Part shown: positions 1-10,100 of the stretch, in pieces
How the letters are laid out: every line of letters begins with the position of its first letter
Numbering within the stretch: position 1 is the stretch's first letter
Assembly (NCBI GenBank): GCA_002811645.1
Contig: PDIP01000083.1
Location: forward strand, 43,545-69,276
Direction of reading: 5' to 3'
Length of the DNA stretch: 25,732 nt
Origin: Corallochytrium limacisporum
Taxonomy: Eukaryota > Opisthokonta
Position numbers and translations under genes: made by a program
Notes under the pieces: generated by a model
The model's input: the letters and a program-made list of their open reading frames with translations, nothing else
Told to the model about the DNA's origin: nothing
The model's database searches: none

Positions 1-976
1 CCCCCCCCCGGAGGGGGACTATTGGTTTTTTTGATATTTTGCGAGAAGACGCCGCTTTTTGGTCCTCGTGGCAGGCCTTTCACATCAAAAAAGAACCAAA
101 CCAAGAGAAAAAAGGGGAACGGTACAAAAAAAAAAGACTGGAGGGAATCGCTCTCTCTCTCTCATTGTGCACCGATAAAAGAAAGAAAAAAAGCCCCGTT
201 CATGTGCTCCCCCCGCCCAGGGGGGTCCCCCATTTCCGTCCTTTTCTATTTTCTGGTGATGAATTACAAAGAAAAAAAAGAAGAGAGGAGAATTGCATAC
301 CGAAAACGATGGGGGGCCAGCCCGTTTGGACGCTCGCAATACACACTTTGGTCCTTAATCTCTCCTCACACAGTGGTCCGGCGAGAAGGGTTTTGGTGGA
401 AGGTTGCTTGAGCGTAGAGGGAGGTAGAGCTTAAGGGCAAAGGGAAGAAAATGAAGGAAAAGCCAAAAAAGAAAATGAAGGTGAAAAAAAGGGAGGATAG
501 GGAAGGAATTAGAGAGAAAAAAAAGGGGGGAAGGTTCTCTTCTCTTTTCTATTTTCCACTTTGGATGATAGACCTCGTATTCACCACCAAAGATCAGCCA
601 CCAGTCTCCTCGATACTTTCTCTCCTTCTCCTATTTTTTTCATTTTTAACATTTTTTGGGTGTTGCGCACCGGAGGAACCGTCCGACGCACCAAAAAGAA
701 AAAGAAATGGTGTGCCGGGGAGAGGAGAAAAGAGGCCGTCCAAAGGGATTCTGCAATGAACGAACGGCATTCCATTGCGTCGCTGTAGCCCGTCATTGTC
801 AACAGAAATGGAGTACGTAGTGAGTATTGGTACTTGAGATTTCATAGAGACCCTTGAATCATAATGGAAGAGAACGGGAACTTAAGCGACCAAGCCCATG
901 GCAAGGACAGCAATAAGGACCAGGAGAGAGATTGACTACTTGTAGGAAAACGAAACCGACGTAAAAACGAGCAGCC
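1..976. other. Gene-free low-complexity region
   Basis: I see no credible gene here. The stretch opens with nine C followed by GGA and five G. It holds a short CT microsatellite near 150-165, a C-run/G-run/C-run palindrome at 209-231, and a purine-rich block at about 440-535 that switches abruptly to pyrimidine-rich sequence. A 13-bp direct repeat (AAGAAAATGAAGG) occurs at 445-457 and 469-481. Reading frames here translate into Lys/Arg- or Ser/Phe-rich low-complexity peptides with no domain. The promoter of the hydrolase gene at 977 should lie in the last few hundred bases, but I recognise no TATA box. Confidence 0.7.
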
Positions 977-2581
977 ATGGCACGTCGCTTCAAGTTCAGC
1001 CCGACGAGGTTCTGGGCAGACATCCGCTGGCTGTATGAATGGATCCATACAATGTTCCACAAAGAGAACATTATCAACCGGACAATGTGGCTTGTTCTGA
1101 CCATGGCGGTTCTGGCTCCCGTTGCCCCGGTCATCTTCGTCTGGGCGCTGGTCTTGAGCCCGATTCTTTTCTTGATCGCTGGATTTATTCTCATGATGCG
1201 CATCCATGATGCCCCACGTTTCCGCTCCGCCCCCCACCGGCGCATTGAAGGCTACTGTGCTCCAGAATGGCAACCAGTCCGTGACCAGTTCGCCTCTGCA
1301 ATTACTTCGGGCAATGACCTCGGCGCGTCCGTGTGCGTATACCACGAAGGTGAGCAAGTTGTCGACCTGGCTGGCGGAGCTAAGGGTGCGGGCAAGGACA
1401 AAGGATTCTACGACCGTGACACCGTAAACTGTGTCTACTCGTCGACGAAGTTTGTGGAGAGTTTGGTCATTGCCATGCTCGTGGACCGCGGCCACTTGGA
1501 GTACGATAAACCCATTGCGGAGTACTGGCCCGAGTTTGCTACTAATGGCAAACAACTGATTGAAGTACAGGAACTGATGCGCCACGCCGCCGGTTTGAGT
1601 GCCCTGGACCGCGTTCTGGAGCTGAACGAATTGTGGCCCGAGAACATGGACAAGTTCGGCGAGTACTTGGCCAGGGTCAAGCCAATCTATAAAAAACGCC
1701 CTGGTCGTAAGATGCCCACTGCCTACCACGGATTTACCCGCGGCTTCTACATCAACCAAATCGTCCGTCGCGTTGATCCGAAGGGCCGTAATGTGCGGCA
1801 ATTTATCCTCGAAGAAATCACCGGTCCCCTCGGCATAGACCTCTTCGTCGGCCTTCACCCGGAAGACGATGCGGAAATTGTCGAGCGTCGCAAGTCCAGG
1901 ATGACATTGCAACCAAAGAGTGTGGTTTTCTTCTCCATTCTGCCACAGCTGTTCCTGCCGTCCCGATGGTACCTGCCTTTCATCAACAATCCATACCACA
2001 AGGTGCCGCGAAACGTCAAACGGATCTGTGCCAGCTCAATCTCGACCCAGAACGACACGCAGACCGCCCGTGCTTTGCTGGGAGTGGTGAAGTCGTCGCC
2101 TGCAGACATGAATGGACCGGATTGGCTTCGTGGATTGAGCTCCTCGACCAATGGCTACAGCAATGCGCGCGCCCTGGCCAAGATCACGGGCGTGCTGGCC
2201 AATGGTGGATCCATGGACGGTGTTACTCTGTTGTCACCGGAGGGTCTCAAGAAGGCGCTTGAGACCGATGGTCGTCAGCTCTGTCGTGTGATCCACACCG
2301 AGGTTGAGTTCACCCGCTGTGGATGGGCGTACTTTGAGGAGGAACTTAACGGCTGTTACGGCTGGGGAGGCTATGGTGGCAGTATGGTTTTGTTCCAGCC
2401 CGATCTAAAGTTCAGTTACAGCTATGTCATGAACGCAATCGGCACCGCCGCCTTGGGAGACTACCGCGGCATATCCTGCCTCGACCATGCAATGCATATT
2501 GCGGACGAGAAGGAAAAGGCTGTCGAGGACAAGCGGGACCTGATGACCCGTCGGATCAGCGTAAAGAACATCAAGTTCTAA
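977..2581 (+). CDS. Membrane-anchored class C beta-lactamase-like serine hydrolase
   Basis: This 534-residue protein belongs to the beta-lactamase/esterase fold (class C, LACTB/EstB-like). These enzymes use a Ser-x-x-Lys nucleophile to hydrolyse esters, amides or peptides; the substrate here is unknown. A hydrophobic hairpin at residues 38-74 should anchor it in a membrane. The SxxK motif is SSTK at residues 155-158. The usual YxN motif is represented by YHG at 250-252, followed by a Thr and a conserved helix (IVRR), the pattern seen in eukaryotic beta-lactamase-domain proteins. A C-terminal GGYGGS (464-469) takes the place of the KTG/HxG strand. The ATG at 977 sits in a good context (gccATGg), and the frame is uninterrupted. 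The opposite strand carries a long open frame that I treat as a shadow. It is unlikely to act on antibiotics in a eukaryote. Confidence 0.88.
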   Translation: MARRFKFSPTRFWADIRWLYEWIHTMFHKENIINRTMWLVLTMAVLAPVAPVIFVWALVLSPILFLIAGFILMMRIHDAPRFRSAPHRRIEGYCAPEWQPVRDQFASAITSGNDLGASVCVYHEGEQVVDLAGGAKGAGKDKGFYDRDTVNCVYSSTKFVESLVIAMLVDRGHLEYDKPIAEYWPEFATNGKQLIEVQELMRHAAGLSALDRVLELNELWPENMDKFGEYLARVKPIYKKRPGRKMPTAYHGFTRGFYINQIVRRVDPKGRNVRQFILEEITGPLGIDLFVGLHPEDDAEIVERRKSRMTLQPKSVVFFSILPQLFLPSRWYLPFINNPYHKVPRNVKRICASSISTQNDTQTARALLGVVKSSPADMNGPDWLRGLSSSTNGYSNARALAKITGVLANGGSMDGVTLLSPEGLKKALETDGRQLCRVIHTEVEFTRCGWAYFEEELNGCYGWGGYGGSMVLFQPDLKFSYSYVMNAIGTAALGDYRGISCLDHAMHIADEKEKAVEDKRDLMTRRISVKNIKF

Positions 2582-2991
2582 GAAATTTTACCAGAATCTC
2601 TTGTTCGGGAGTTCGCACCTTCAATGTCAATTACACTTAGTTAGTCGTTGTTACTCGCAGTTCGCTCTCTGGTCCCTTTGCCGACCACCGCCCCCCTCCT
2701 CGCCACACTTCGCTGTGCGCCGGCGCTGCCCCCTCCCGGTCACCGGAGGAGGTCCGGTCCGCACGAGCGAGTCCCGCCCTGGCTCAAACGCTCAGCGGTG
2801 CGTGGGGGGCCAGGTAGTCAAAGAGCAGGTGATGGACGAGAACCCTGCGTTTGAAATCGATGGCAGCAATGTATGCGAAAAGAAAGGAAATTTCACTACA
2901 GATTGTTCTCGTAAAAACTCAGGTAGAACCATGTTAGTTTTTTCGGTGCTCCAGGTTCGGAACGACGCAGGATAGTCAATAGCAAGAGAAC
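2582..2991. other. Intergenic region, hydrolase to RBM22-like gene
   Basis: The 410 bp hold the 3' end of the hydrolase transcript and the promoter of the next gene. The sequence around 2680-2815 is GC-rich with runs of C. I see no AATAAA after the hydrolase stop and no convincing RNA gene or ORF. Confidence 0.55.
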
Positions 2992-3774
2992 ATGACAGAT
3001 GCTAATGAATTGGACGACTTTCCCGTGGCATGCTCCTCATGTCTTGGTGACACTAAATATCTGCGGATGCAGAAGGATCACAGGGCTAAACAGTGTGCCA
3101 TGTGTAAGAGACCGTATACCGTGCACCGGTGGCGGGCGGGTGGCGCCCAGCGTGGTGCGCTCCGGTGTACAGAGATCTGCCGCACCTGTGCCAAGTTAAA
3201 GAATGCCTGTCAGGTTTGCTTGCGAGATCTGGTGTACGGACTATCCTTGACTGACAGAGATCTAGCGCTTGGTCGCAAAGATCATGTGCCCAGCAGCGAT
3301 GTTAATCGGGAATACTATGTCAACCGGATGGAACAAACCCTACAGCATGTTGCCAATGAAGTTGAGCACCGGGATGTAACCACAATTGCTTCCGACGAGA
3401 AGCTGAAGGAGATCGCTAAAACCGTTAAGGATATTGACGAGCGTCCAAAGCGCAAACGCGGTAATTCAGACGAAATAGAAGAGAGTTTTTCCAGAAAAGG
3501 TTCCGGGAAGAAGAAGAAGACCCTTGACCCACCGTCTGATCCAAAGATTACAACATTCTTCATTGGTAATTTACCAGACAACGTGACCGAACGGGACTTG
3601 AAAACAGCCTTCGAGCCGTATGGGCATCTACGCTACGTCAAAGTGATGACGAAGCAGCACGCATGCTTGGTGAGCTATACATCACGTGAGGATGCAGAGC
3701 GAGCTGCCTCCGCTTTGGGACCCAAGCCGGACCTTGGTACCGGCCAAGGCAAGATGCTCTGGGCGAAGAAATAA
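2992..3774 (+). CDS. RBM22/Ecm2 (Slt11)-type pre-mRNA splicing factor
   Basis: This 260-residue protein matches the RBM22/Ecm2/Cwf5 family, which sits at the spliceosome active site and contacts U6 snRNA. The N-terminal zinc-ribbon block shows paired cysteines C14/C17, C35/C38, C63/C66 and C73/C76, with the family phrases KNACQVCLRDLVYGL and SDVNREYY. The linker ends in LDPPSDPKITT and runs into an RRM at about residues 185-257, with RNP2 FFIGNL and RNP1-like HACLVSY. Human RBM22 has a CCCH zinc finger between these parts. Here that span (about residues 110-183) is a Lys/Glu-rich linker without any cysteine, so the finger is absent. That makes the protein more like yeast Ecm2, which works beside a CCCH-bearing partner, Cwc2. 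The gene converges on the HSDL2-like gene, with 91 bp between stops. Confidence 0.87.
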   Translation: MTDANELDDFPVACSSCLGDTKYLRMQKDHRAKQCAMCKRPYTVHRWRAGGAQRGALRCTEICRTCAKLKNACQVCLRDLVYGLSLTDRDLALGRKDHVPSSDVNREYYVNRMEQTLQHVANEVEHRDVTTIASDEKLKEIAKTVKDIDERPKRKRGNSDEIEESFSRKGSGKKKKTLDPPSDPKITTFFIGNLPDNVTERDLKTAFEPYGHLRYVKVMTKQHACLVSYTSREDAERAASALGPKPDLGTGQGKMLWAKK

Positions 3775-3775
3775 A
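3770..3775 (+). promoter_or_regulatory. Polyadenylation signal AATAAA overlapping the stop codon
   Basis: AATAAA is formed by the last lysine codon and the TAA stop of the RBM22-like gene. If used, the 3' UTR would be only about 15-30 nt, which fits the tight convergent spacing with the gene on the other strand. Confidence 0.55.
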
Positions 3776-3824
3776 GGGATAAGTCAAATGTAGGTGATTT
3801 ATTGTGTAAGAAAACAAAGAAGAA

Positions 3825-3830
3825 TTTATT
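3825..3830 (-). promoter_or_regulatory. Polyadenylation signal AATAAA for the HSDL2-like gene
   Basis: On the minus strand AATAAA lies 35 nt beyond the HSDL2-like stop codon. A second copy lies at 3798-3803, so alternative use is possible. Both are within 60 nt of the RBM22-like stop on the other strand, so the two transcripts may overlap at their 3' ends. Confidence 0.55.
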
Positions 3831-3865
3831 GTTACAATGTTATGCACACAAGTGGTGGGAGTCCT

Positions 3866-4783
3866 TTAGAGCTTGCTGCCAGCGGCTGGTCTTGCCTGTG
3901 GCAGGAGGTCACCAACGTGGTCATCCTCGATGAAAAAGTCCATGGACATTTCTGATCCTGGGACGTAGGCGTAGTGGTCCATATTCTTGATTCCAACCTG
4001 GTCCAGGATGGTATCATCCAGGTAGTACTTGCACTCGCCCTTGTTTGCACCCTGAGGTTGGGAGAGAATGAGATAGGCAGCGTCGCTCATGATCTCCACC
4101 TTACGCAGGCCGGGCATGCCCTTGTGTTCCTCCTCATTGCCGACGATCACATTAATGGCAGAAGTTGCAACGGCAACCCGGGGCCATAGACAGCTTACAT
4201 TCAGGCCCTGTTCGGCGAACTCGGCCGCCATACCGGCAGCGTACATGGACATCAGGTACTTAGCCCCGCTGTACGCAGCGTGGGGAGCGAACCACTTGGC
4301 CTTGAAGTCCAAGGGTGGGCTCAGATTGAGAATGGCACGCGCACCCTTGGACTGGAGCAGGTATGGCATGCAAATCTTGGAACAGAGGAAGGTGCCGCGT
4401 CCATTGACCTGGTGCATAAGATCGTACTTCTTCATTGACGTCTCCTCGGTGGGAGTCAGGGACAGGGCACTGGCGTTGTTGACCAGCACGTCAATACCTC
4501 CGAAGACAGCCACGGCCTGGTCGACTGCTTCCTTGACGCTGTCCTCATCCCGTACGTCCACAATGACGGGCAGGGCCTTACCGCCCAACGCCTCAATCTC
4601 CTTGGCTGCATCGTAGATCGTGCCCGGCAGCTTTGGGTGAGGCTGTGCGGTTTTGGCGGCAATGATAACGTTGGCACCATCGGCGGCGCACTTAAGGGCA
4701 ATTGCCTTACCAATACCACGGCTTGCGCCGGTGATGAAGACAGTTTGACCTTTCAAGGTTCCGTTGCAGGGAATCAAGGACAT
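3866..4783 (-). CDS. HSDL2-like peroxisomal short-chain dehydrogenase (SDR domain only)
   Basis: This 305-residue NAD(P)-dependent oxidoreductase is strikingly close to the SDR domain of animal hydroxysteroid dehydrogenase-like protein 2. Visible motifs are the Rossmann cofactor loop TGASRGIG (18-25), the HSDL2 signature AAKTAQPHPKLPGTIY (42-57), NNAS (102-105), catalytic Ser155 in NLSPP, and YxxxK at Tyr171/Lys175. Human HSDL2 continues into a C-terminal SCP2 sterol-carrier domain; this protein stops after the SDR part and ends in SKL, the canonical PTS1 peroxisome import signal. It is therefore probably a matrix enzyme of peroxisomal lipid metabolism, with substrate unknown. The ATG at 4783 is the natural start, because homology begins about 10 residues in. 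The 1.35 kb upstream separates it from the divergent FKBP2 gene. Confidence 0.92.
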   Translation of the reverse strand: MSLIPCNGTLKGQTVFITGASRGIGKAIALKCAADGANVIIAAKTAQPHPKLPGTIYDAAKEIEALGGKALPVIVDVRDEDSVKEAVDQAVAVFGGIDVLVNNASALSLTPTEETSMKKYDLMHQVNGRGTFLCSKICMPYLLQSKGARAILNLSPPLDFKAKWFAPHAAYSGAKYLMSMYAAGMAAEFAEQGLNVSCLWPRVAVATSAINVIVGNEEEHKGMPGLRKVEIMSDAAYLILSQPQGANKGECKYYLDDTILDQVGIKNMDHYAYVPGSEMSMDFFIEDDHVGDLLPQARPAAGSKL

Positions 4784-6130
4784 GGTGTCTGTCTTTTGGG
4801 CTTTCTTTATCTACTCAGTCTGCTATTTGACATGACACTTTCACGGTTATGAACTCGTGTAGATGAGTGCCTCCAGTGTCCTTTTTACCTGACGCCCCTG
4901 ACCTGCTACTATGAATGACAGAAGGCCACACCCCGCTGACGCTCCGGGTAGAAACACTAAGCTTCCGCCTGCGCTTTCTCCTATCCATGTGAATTGCAAT
5001 TTCCTGTTCATGTGTGTGTATCCACCGCCGGATTCCAACATTCGCTGGTCCCATGTTGAACCATCCTGGAGGTGTCTATGCACAATAGGACTACATTTTC
5101 GCAGAAAATGTTTGGGTACACAGATGCAAACTGGTGTACCTCTCGTGCTTACCTCGTCAAGCTCTTCAACTTTGTGAGGGTGTGCCGCACTCGATACTCA
5201 TCACTTACTGTTGCCATTTTAACGTGTCACTATGATAGGTGCGCGCTCTGTCCAGCCAGTTATGATATGTAGGACTATTTGTACACTGGACACCGACTAG
5301 AACGACAAGAAGGAATGGCAGTGGGGATTGACTGGGAGATCTGTAGAGCAGATACAGACCTTAAAACTGTTCGACCCCTGCCCGTGTGTGGATGGTGGGT
5401 GGCGTTCTATTCTTAGCGCAGGTGACAGGCAACGACACGGACCGATTCTGAAAATACCTACGCGCCCCTTCCCTGGTCCTGCGAAATATAAACGGTCAGT
5501 TATAAATGGACCGCTAGTTTTTGATTCGCCAATATATTTTGATGATCATAACTGGAGAAGGGGCCTGTCTTTGAGCGGAAATGAAGAAAAGGGAGTGTCC
5601 CCCGGAGGTGTATCCTTTTATCGGGCCGGGTATCCCTTGGCCGGCCCCCCCCCCCCGCCTGGGGGTTCCACTTCTCACGTTGGGACGGGGGCCTATTTTG
5701 ATTGTCTAGGTCCTGAAGGAGAAGAAACAAAAGAAGGAAGGGGAGAGAGCGAGATGCTTACGCACATTGTTGTTGAATTTTCGTCGGGACGGAGAAGGTG
5801 AGGAGATGGGTATCTCTTCCGTCTCTGCTTTAGACGAAACAGGCAGCAGCAACAAGCCTAAGGAAACAAAAAAAAACAACTCGGAAATTTTCAAGGGGCG
5901 GCTCGCAGTTTTTTCATCCTGGCTAGATTGGGAACTTTTTGGTTGGGGATGCCACCCAACTCAAGGGGATCGTAGTAGAAATGTAATCACTCACTGGGCA
6001 CCGCGGATGGGTAGTGGCCAATGGGCCATTAATGCCATGCTGGTACTTTACAGGTTTGGGCTCTGTGCAACCCATGGCTGCGAACGACAGAACCACATAA
6101 TCCACGGCTTTGATTCGTGTAAGTAGCAGA
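4784..6130. other. Divergent intergenic region, HSDL2-like gene to FKBP2
   Basis: I see no credible gene in this 1.35 kb. It should hold both promoters. Twelve C followed by GCCT and five G lie at 5645-5665, a palindromic C-run/G-run of the kind also found at 1, 209 and 24157. A purine-rich stretch follows at 5715-5755. Open frames here lack family motifs and mostly lack an ATG. Confidence 0.6.
6015..6036. promoter_or_regulatory. Possible CCAAT-type promoter element upstream of FKBP2
   Basis: About 100 bp upstream of the FKBP2 start, CCAAT lies inside the inverted repeat TGGCC-AAT-GGGCCA and is followed by the near-palindrome GGCCATTAATGCC. CCAAT boxes are common eukaryotic promoter elements; the functional assignment is inference from position only. 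Confidence 0.25.
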
Positions 6131-6586
6131 ATGAATCTGCGTTTTGTCGCACTTGTTGTTGCCATTTTCACCTTCCTCACTTTCGCAATGGGCAACGAAA
6201 CCGGACCTATCATTGACCGTGAAGTCAAGGAACTGGAGATTGAGGTTCTGACTCCTCCTCCCGCTGATTGTGCCCGCAAGGTCCAGAACGGCGACACCGT
6301 GAAGGTCCACTACACCGGTTGGCTCGCAAGCAACGGCAAGAAGTTCGACTCCAGCAAGGATCGCAACAAACCTTTCGAGTTCCCTGTGGGTAAGAAATAT
6401 GTCATTTCCGGATGGGAGAAGGGCGTCCTTGATATGTGTCCCGGCGAGGCTCGCCAGCTGATCATTCCACCTGAGGATGGCTACGGTGCCCGCGGTGCCG
6501 GTGGTGTGATCCCTCCGAACGCCACGCTCGTGTTCAACGTCGAACTCCTCGAGATCGTCGGAGGTGGCAAGACTGACGAGCTGTAA
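6131..6586 (+). CDS. FKBP2: ER-lumenal FKBP-type peptidyl-prolyl isomerase (FKBP2-like)
   Basis: This 151-residue protein has a hydrophobic signal peptide at residues 1-21 and one FKBP domain at about 45-145, and it ends in TDEL, a KDEL-like ER retention tail. It should catalyse cis-trans isomerisation of prolyl bonds in secretory proteins and would be expected to bind FK506. The classical active-site residues are all present: Tyr61 (HYTGW), Phe72-Asp73 (KKFDSS), Phe84, Val91-Ile92 and Trp95 (YVISGWEKG), Tyr118 (GYGARG) and Phe135 (LVFNVELL). The start is the ATG at 6131. The frame stays open a few codons upstream, but only from a TTG, and that would bury the signal peptide. Length and architecture match FKBP2 of animals and fungal Fpr2. 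Confidence 0.95.
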   Translation: MNLRFVALVVAIFTFLTFAMGNETGPIIDREVKELEIEVLTPPPADCARKVQNGDTVKVHYTGWLASNGKKFDSSKDRNKPFEFPVGKKYVISGWEKGVLDMCPGEARQLIIPPEDGYGARGAGGVIPPNATLVFNVELLEIVGGGKTDEL

Positions 6587-7100
6587 ATTCCAATTTATTC
6601 ATGCAATACACTATAACCTACAACATGCAAGTTTACGACTCAATTTGTTCCAGAGCGATGGCCCAGAGATGACCCAAACAAAGGCCGTGCTCACCCGATT
6701 CACAGAGACGACTGACGTGTGGCCAGAAGCAGCTTTGGGTTACTTGGAATCAAACCGCCCTCCCGTCCCGAAACAAGTGCGGTCGGGAAAAATAGACTCC
6801 CGCTCCAAACCCTTCCAGTTGGGCAGTTGGTCTCCGCGTCCAAACCGTCGGCGGGAAAGAGCGAATGGGGGGAGCGGGGACCTAAATAACCCACAGCGCA
6901 GCGCACAGTGTTCGGAACCCAAAGTTATTGGCCACTGAGACTCTCTGCGAATTGTTTGCCTATTTCAGACGGGGTGGTAACATCACAAGTTGTTTGTGTC
7001 CTTCCAATTTTTCACGTGTATGTCACGCGTGATAATCAGATTTAAGGATCATACCGAACCATGTACAACTAGACGGAGCAACGAAGTCCGTACGATAGCC
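6587..7100. other. Intergenic region, FKBP2 to golgin
   Basis: The 514 bp contain the FKBP2 3' UTR and the golgin promoter and 5' UTR. I see no AATAAA after FKBP2. An inverted CCAAT box (ATTGG) lies near 6927. An upstream in-frame ATG at 7020 exists, but the family-like N-terminus starts at 7101. Confidence 0.55.
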
Positions 7101-10100
7101 ATGTGGAACACACTGAACGATCTGGGCAAAATGGCCTCTGACCAGATGAATAAACTGGACCAAGCCATGGCTAGTGATGTTACTGAGAAAGGTACAGCAC
7201 AGATTGAAAAATCCGACCCGAACGAAGGCTTCCGTTTCCAAAGGGAACAGGAACTTGAGTCGCAAGTCCAGGAACTGACTGGAGAAAAGGCATCATTGAG
7301 CAACCAGGTCAGGGACTTGGACTCAAAGGTACTCGACCTTGAGAAACGGCTTAAGACCGTTAGTGGATCTTCACCAATGCGACCAACAAATGGTCTTTCC
7401 GCTGGTGGTGGAGATCCCCAGATGCATCAGCGTATTGAGGAACTGGAGTCTCAATTGGCGGAAAAAGACCAGAAGTTTGCTGAGTTGGAGAGCACAGCCA
7501 AGGAAAAATTCAACAAACTGCGACTGCAGGCGAAGGCAAAAGTCACTGCCCTGGAGAGACAGCTCCAGGAAGCCAAATCAAATGCTGCCGGCGGAGAAGC
7601 CGCTGTTACAGCACCGGCTCCTGTCGTGGAAGGACCATCGGAAGGAGAATTAAAGGTCCTCGAAGAGACGATTCAGCGGCTGATGGAGCGCATCGAAGTC
7701 CTCCAGCAGCAGCTAATGGAAGCTCAGGACAGTGCGGCTCCTGCTGCTGCCGCCGCCGATACTAGCGCTGAGATCCAGAAATTGTCGGCAAAAATGAAGG
7801 ACATTGAAGCGGAACGAGATCACTACAAGGAGACTTACGCACAATTACATGCCACCCTGACAGAAAAACTGGAGGTAGCCGCCGAAAAGGAAGCTGATCT
7901 GCGCCGTCAAATGGAGCTGGCACTTCATGGACAAAGTGACGAGCGGGAAGCCTTGGTCTTAAAGGTGCGGGAGCTTGAGAGCGCTTTGCTAGAGAAGAGC
8001 GAGGAGGCAGCCTTGGGAGGATACAAAGAAGAATCAGCTAATGCAGGGGCTGACAGCGGAGAAGATCCAACGGTCCTGAAGGAACAGATAGAGGAATTGG
8101 AAAGAAGTCTTCTGGAACTGAAAGATCTGAATCAGCAGCAAGCCGAGCAACTGAATAGTCGTCTCGGCCATGAGAATGATATTGAACAACTCAAGGACGA
8201 CATGCAGGACCTGAGGGATGCTAATTCGCGGCTTGAGAAGCAGTTGAAAGAAGCACAGGAGGCTAAGACTGGAACAGAGCTCAACGTACAAGAATCCACT
8301 GAAGAGATAATGAAGCTCACAAATGAGATTGCCGCGCGTGATGCTACAGTGGCACAGCTGCAACACCAGCTAGCTCAGGGTGCCGGAGAAATTGAAGAGG
8401 TCAAAAAAGCTGGCATCGACGCGGCCCGAGGCGATGTGGAACGTCTGCAGCGTGAATTTGCGGAGCGAGAAGACGAGTACAGAACACAAATTGAAGGCAT
8501 GACGCAAGAAATGGGTGTACTGCGTCAGACGGTCGAAACGGTTCAGAACGATTATACAGACTCCGAACTTCGCATCCAGCAGGCCCTGGATGCACAGCGT
8601 CATGCCGAAAATGAGCTAGTGACCAAGGATGAGGAAATGATGGAAATGCAAAGTAGAAACGCGAACCTGCAGAACCAAGTAGAACATGGCAACAGTGACA
8701 TGAATGCCCGGATCATGGACCTAGAGGCTACACTGGAAGCCAAGGATCAGCAATTACAGGAAGCCCAAAAGTCCCAAGGAATGGCAGGAGAACTAGAGCA
8801 GATGCAACAACAGCACGAAATGGCCCTGGACGACTTACAGAATCAGATACTTGAAATGAAACAGGAACACAAGGAAGCTCTTGAGACCGCCCAAAGGGAG
8901 GTCGAAAGTTTGCGCACGGATCTGGGGGCCGCTGAGACTGCGGCCGCGGCTGCTGCCACTGCTGCCGCGGCTGGAGCGCTAGCTACTGCAGGAGTTTCGT
9001 CCGTGTCCGTTGATTCCACTACCCCGAGCGAAGCAGCTGTGACTAGTGGCAGGGAGGTTGAAGACCTTAAGCAAAAGCTCAAGGTTTCTGAAGGCAGATT
9101 CGCCAAGCTGAAGATGCAGGCAAAGACAAAGATCAACGGGCTCGAGGAGAAGGTAAAACAGCTGGAAGCAGGCTCTGCGGCCTCTGGTGTTGCTCTTGCG
9201 GGAGCTGGCCCAGCGGAGACGGAAGAGGTGGACAACCTCCGGACGGAGCTGCAGAGGGCAGAGACTATGCATGGGCAGCTGCAACAGAGACTGCATGAGG
9301 AGGAAACACTCCGCTCGCATATGGAGCAGCGCTTGCAAGACATGATGTCTGATCAGCAGGAAAGAGTGGATCCCTCTGAGCATGCCGCTCTGAAGGTGCG
9401 CTGTGATGAATTAGCCGCCAAACTGGATCGATTGCAATCGCTGCGCAACTCTGGGTCCGTGGCCAAGATCAACGAGCTGCAGGAGCGCATGAGTACAGAA
9501 TTTGAAGGCCTCAAGGCTTCGCGCGCCCGGGTCCAGGATATGGCTATGAAACTCCAGTCGTTGGTACAGTCTGCTGCGGAAGGATCTCAGAATGTTGCAG
9601 CCGCAAGGGGCCTCCTGTCCACATTGGCAGAAGAACAGCAGCGATTGGGGGGCGAGCGTGACGACACTGAGGAGTACGCCGCCCTGGAGTCCACGTTAGG
9701 CGCCCTGCGCGCTTCCGTAGACAACATGACCAGGCGCCAGGCGGGCCAGGCCAGCGCTGACGAGGAACTGAACCGGGTCATGCAGGAGCACACGAACATG
9801 ACCGCACAATTGCAACAGCGTGACGAAGAGCTGACCGTACTGCAGCAGGCCTATGAGCAGACCCAGTCGCAATTATCTGCGCTGGGCTCGGATGCGGAAG
9901 CACAGTCAGAAAGACTGCAGCAACGGATAAAGCAACTCGAGGAGGACCTTGCTTGGACCCAACAGCAGGCAGATCGCGACGCAGAAAAGCTGCGGACAGA
10001 GCAGGAGGCAGCTATTCAGGACAATGAACGCTTGCACCAGGAAGTTGAGGACCTCCAGGAGCAGCTCTTGGCTCGTGAAGAAGAAGCCAGTGAACAGCAC

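Noticed and set aside
842-1999. 385-codon open frame on the minus strand opposite the serine hydrolase
   Set aside because: It overlaps a clearly homologous gene on the other strand, has no recognisable domain, and looks like a codon-bias shadow.
2601-2975. 124-codon open frame on the plus strand before the RBM22-like gene
   Set aside because: Low-complexity Pro/Arg/Ser-rich translation, no motif, no ATG at its first codon in good context; probably UTR and promoter.
5328-5801. 157-codon open frame on the plus strand between the HSDL2-like gene and FKBP2
   Set aside because: It starts at a non-ATG codon and runs through the poly-C/poly-G palindrome, giving a polyproline artefact.
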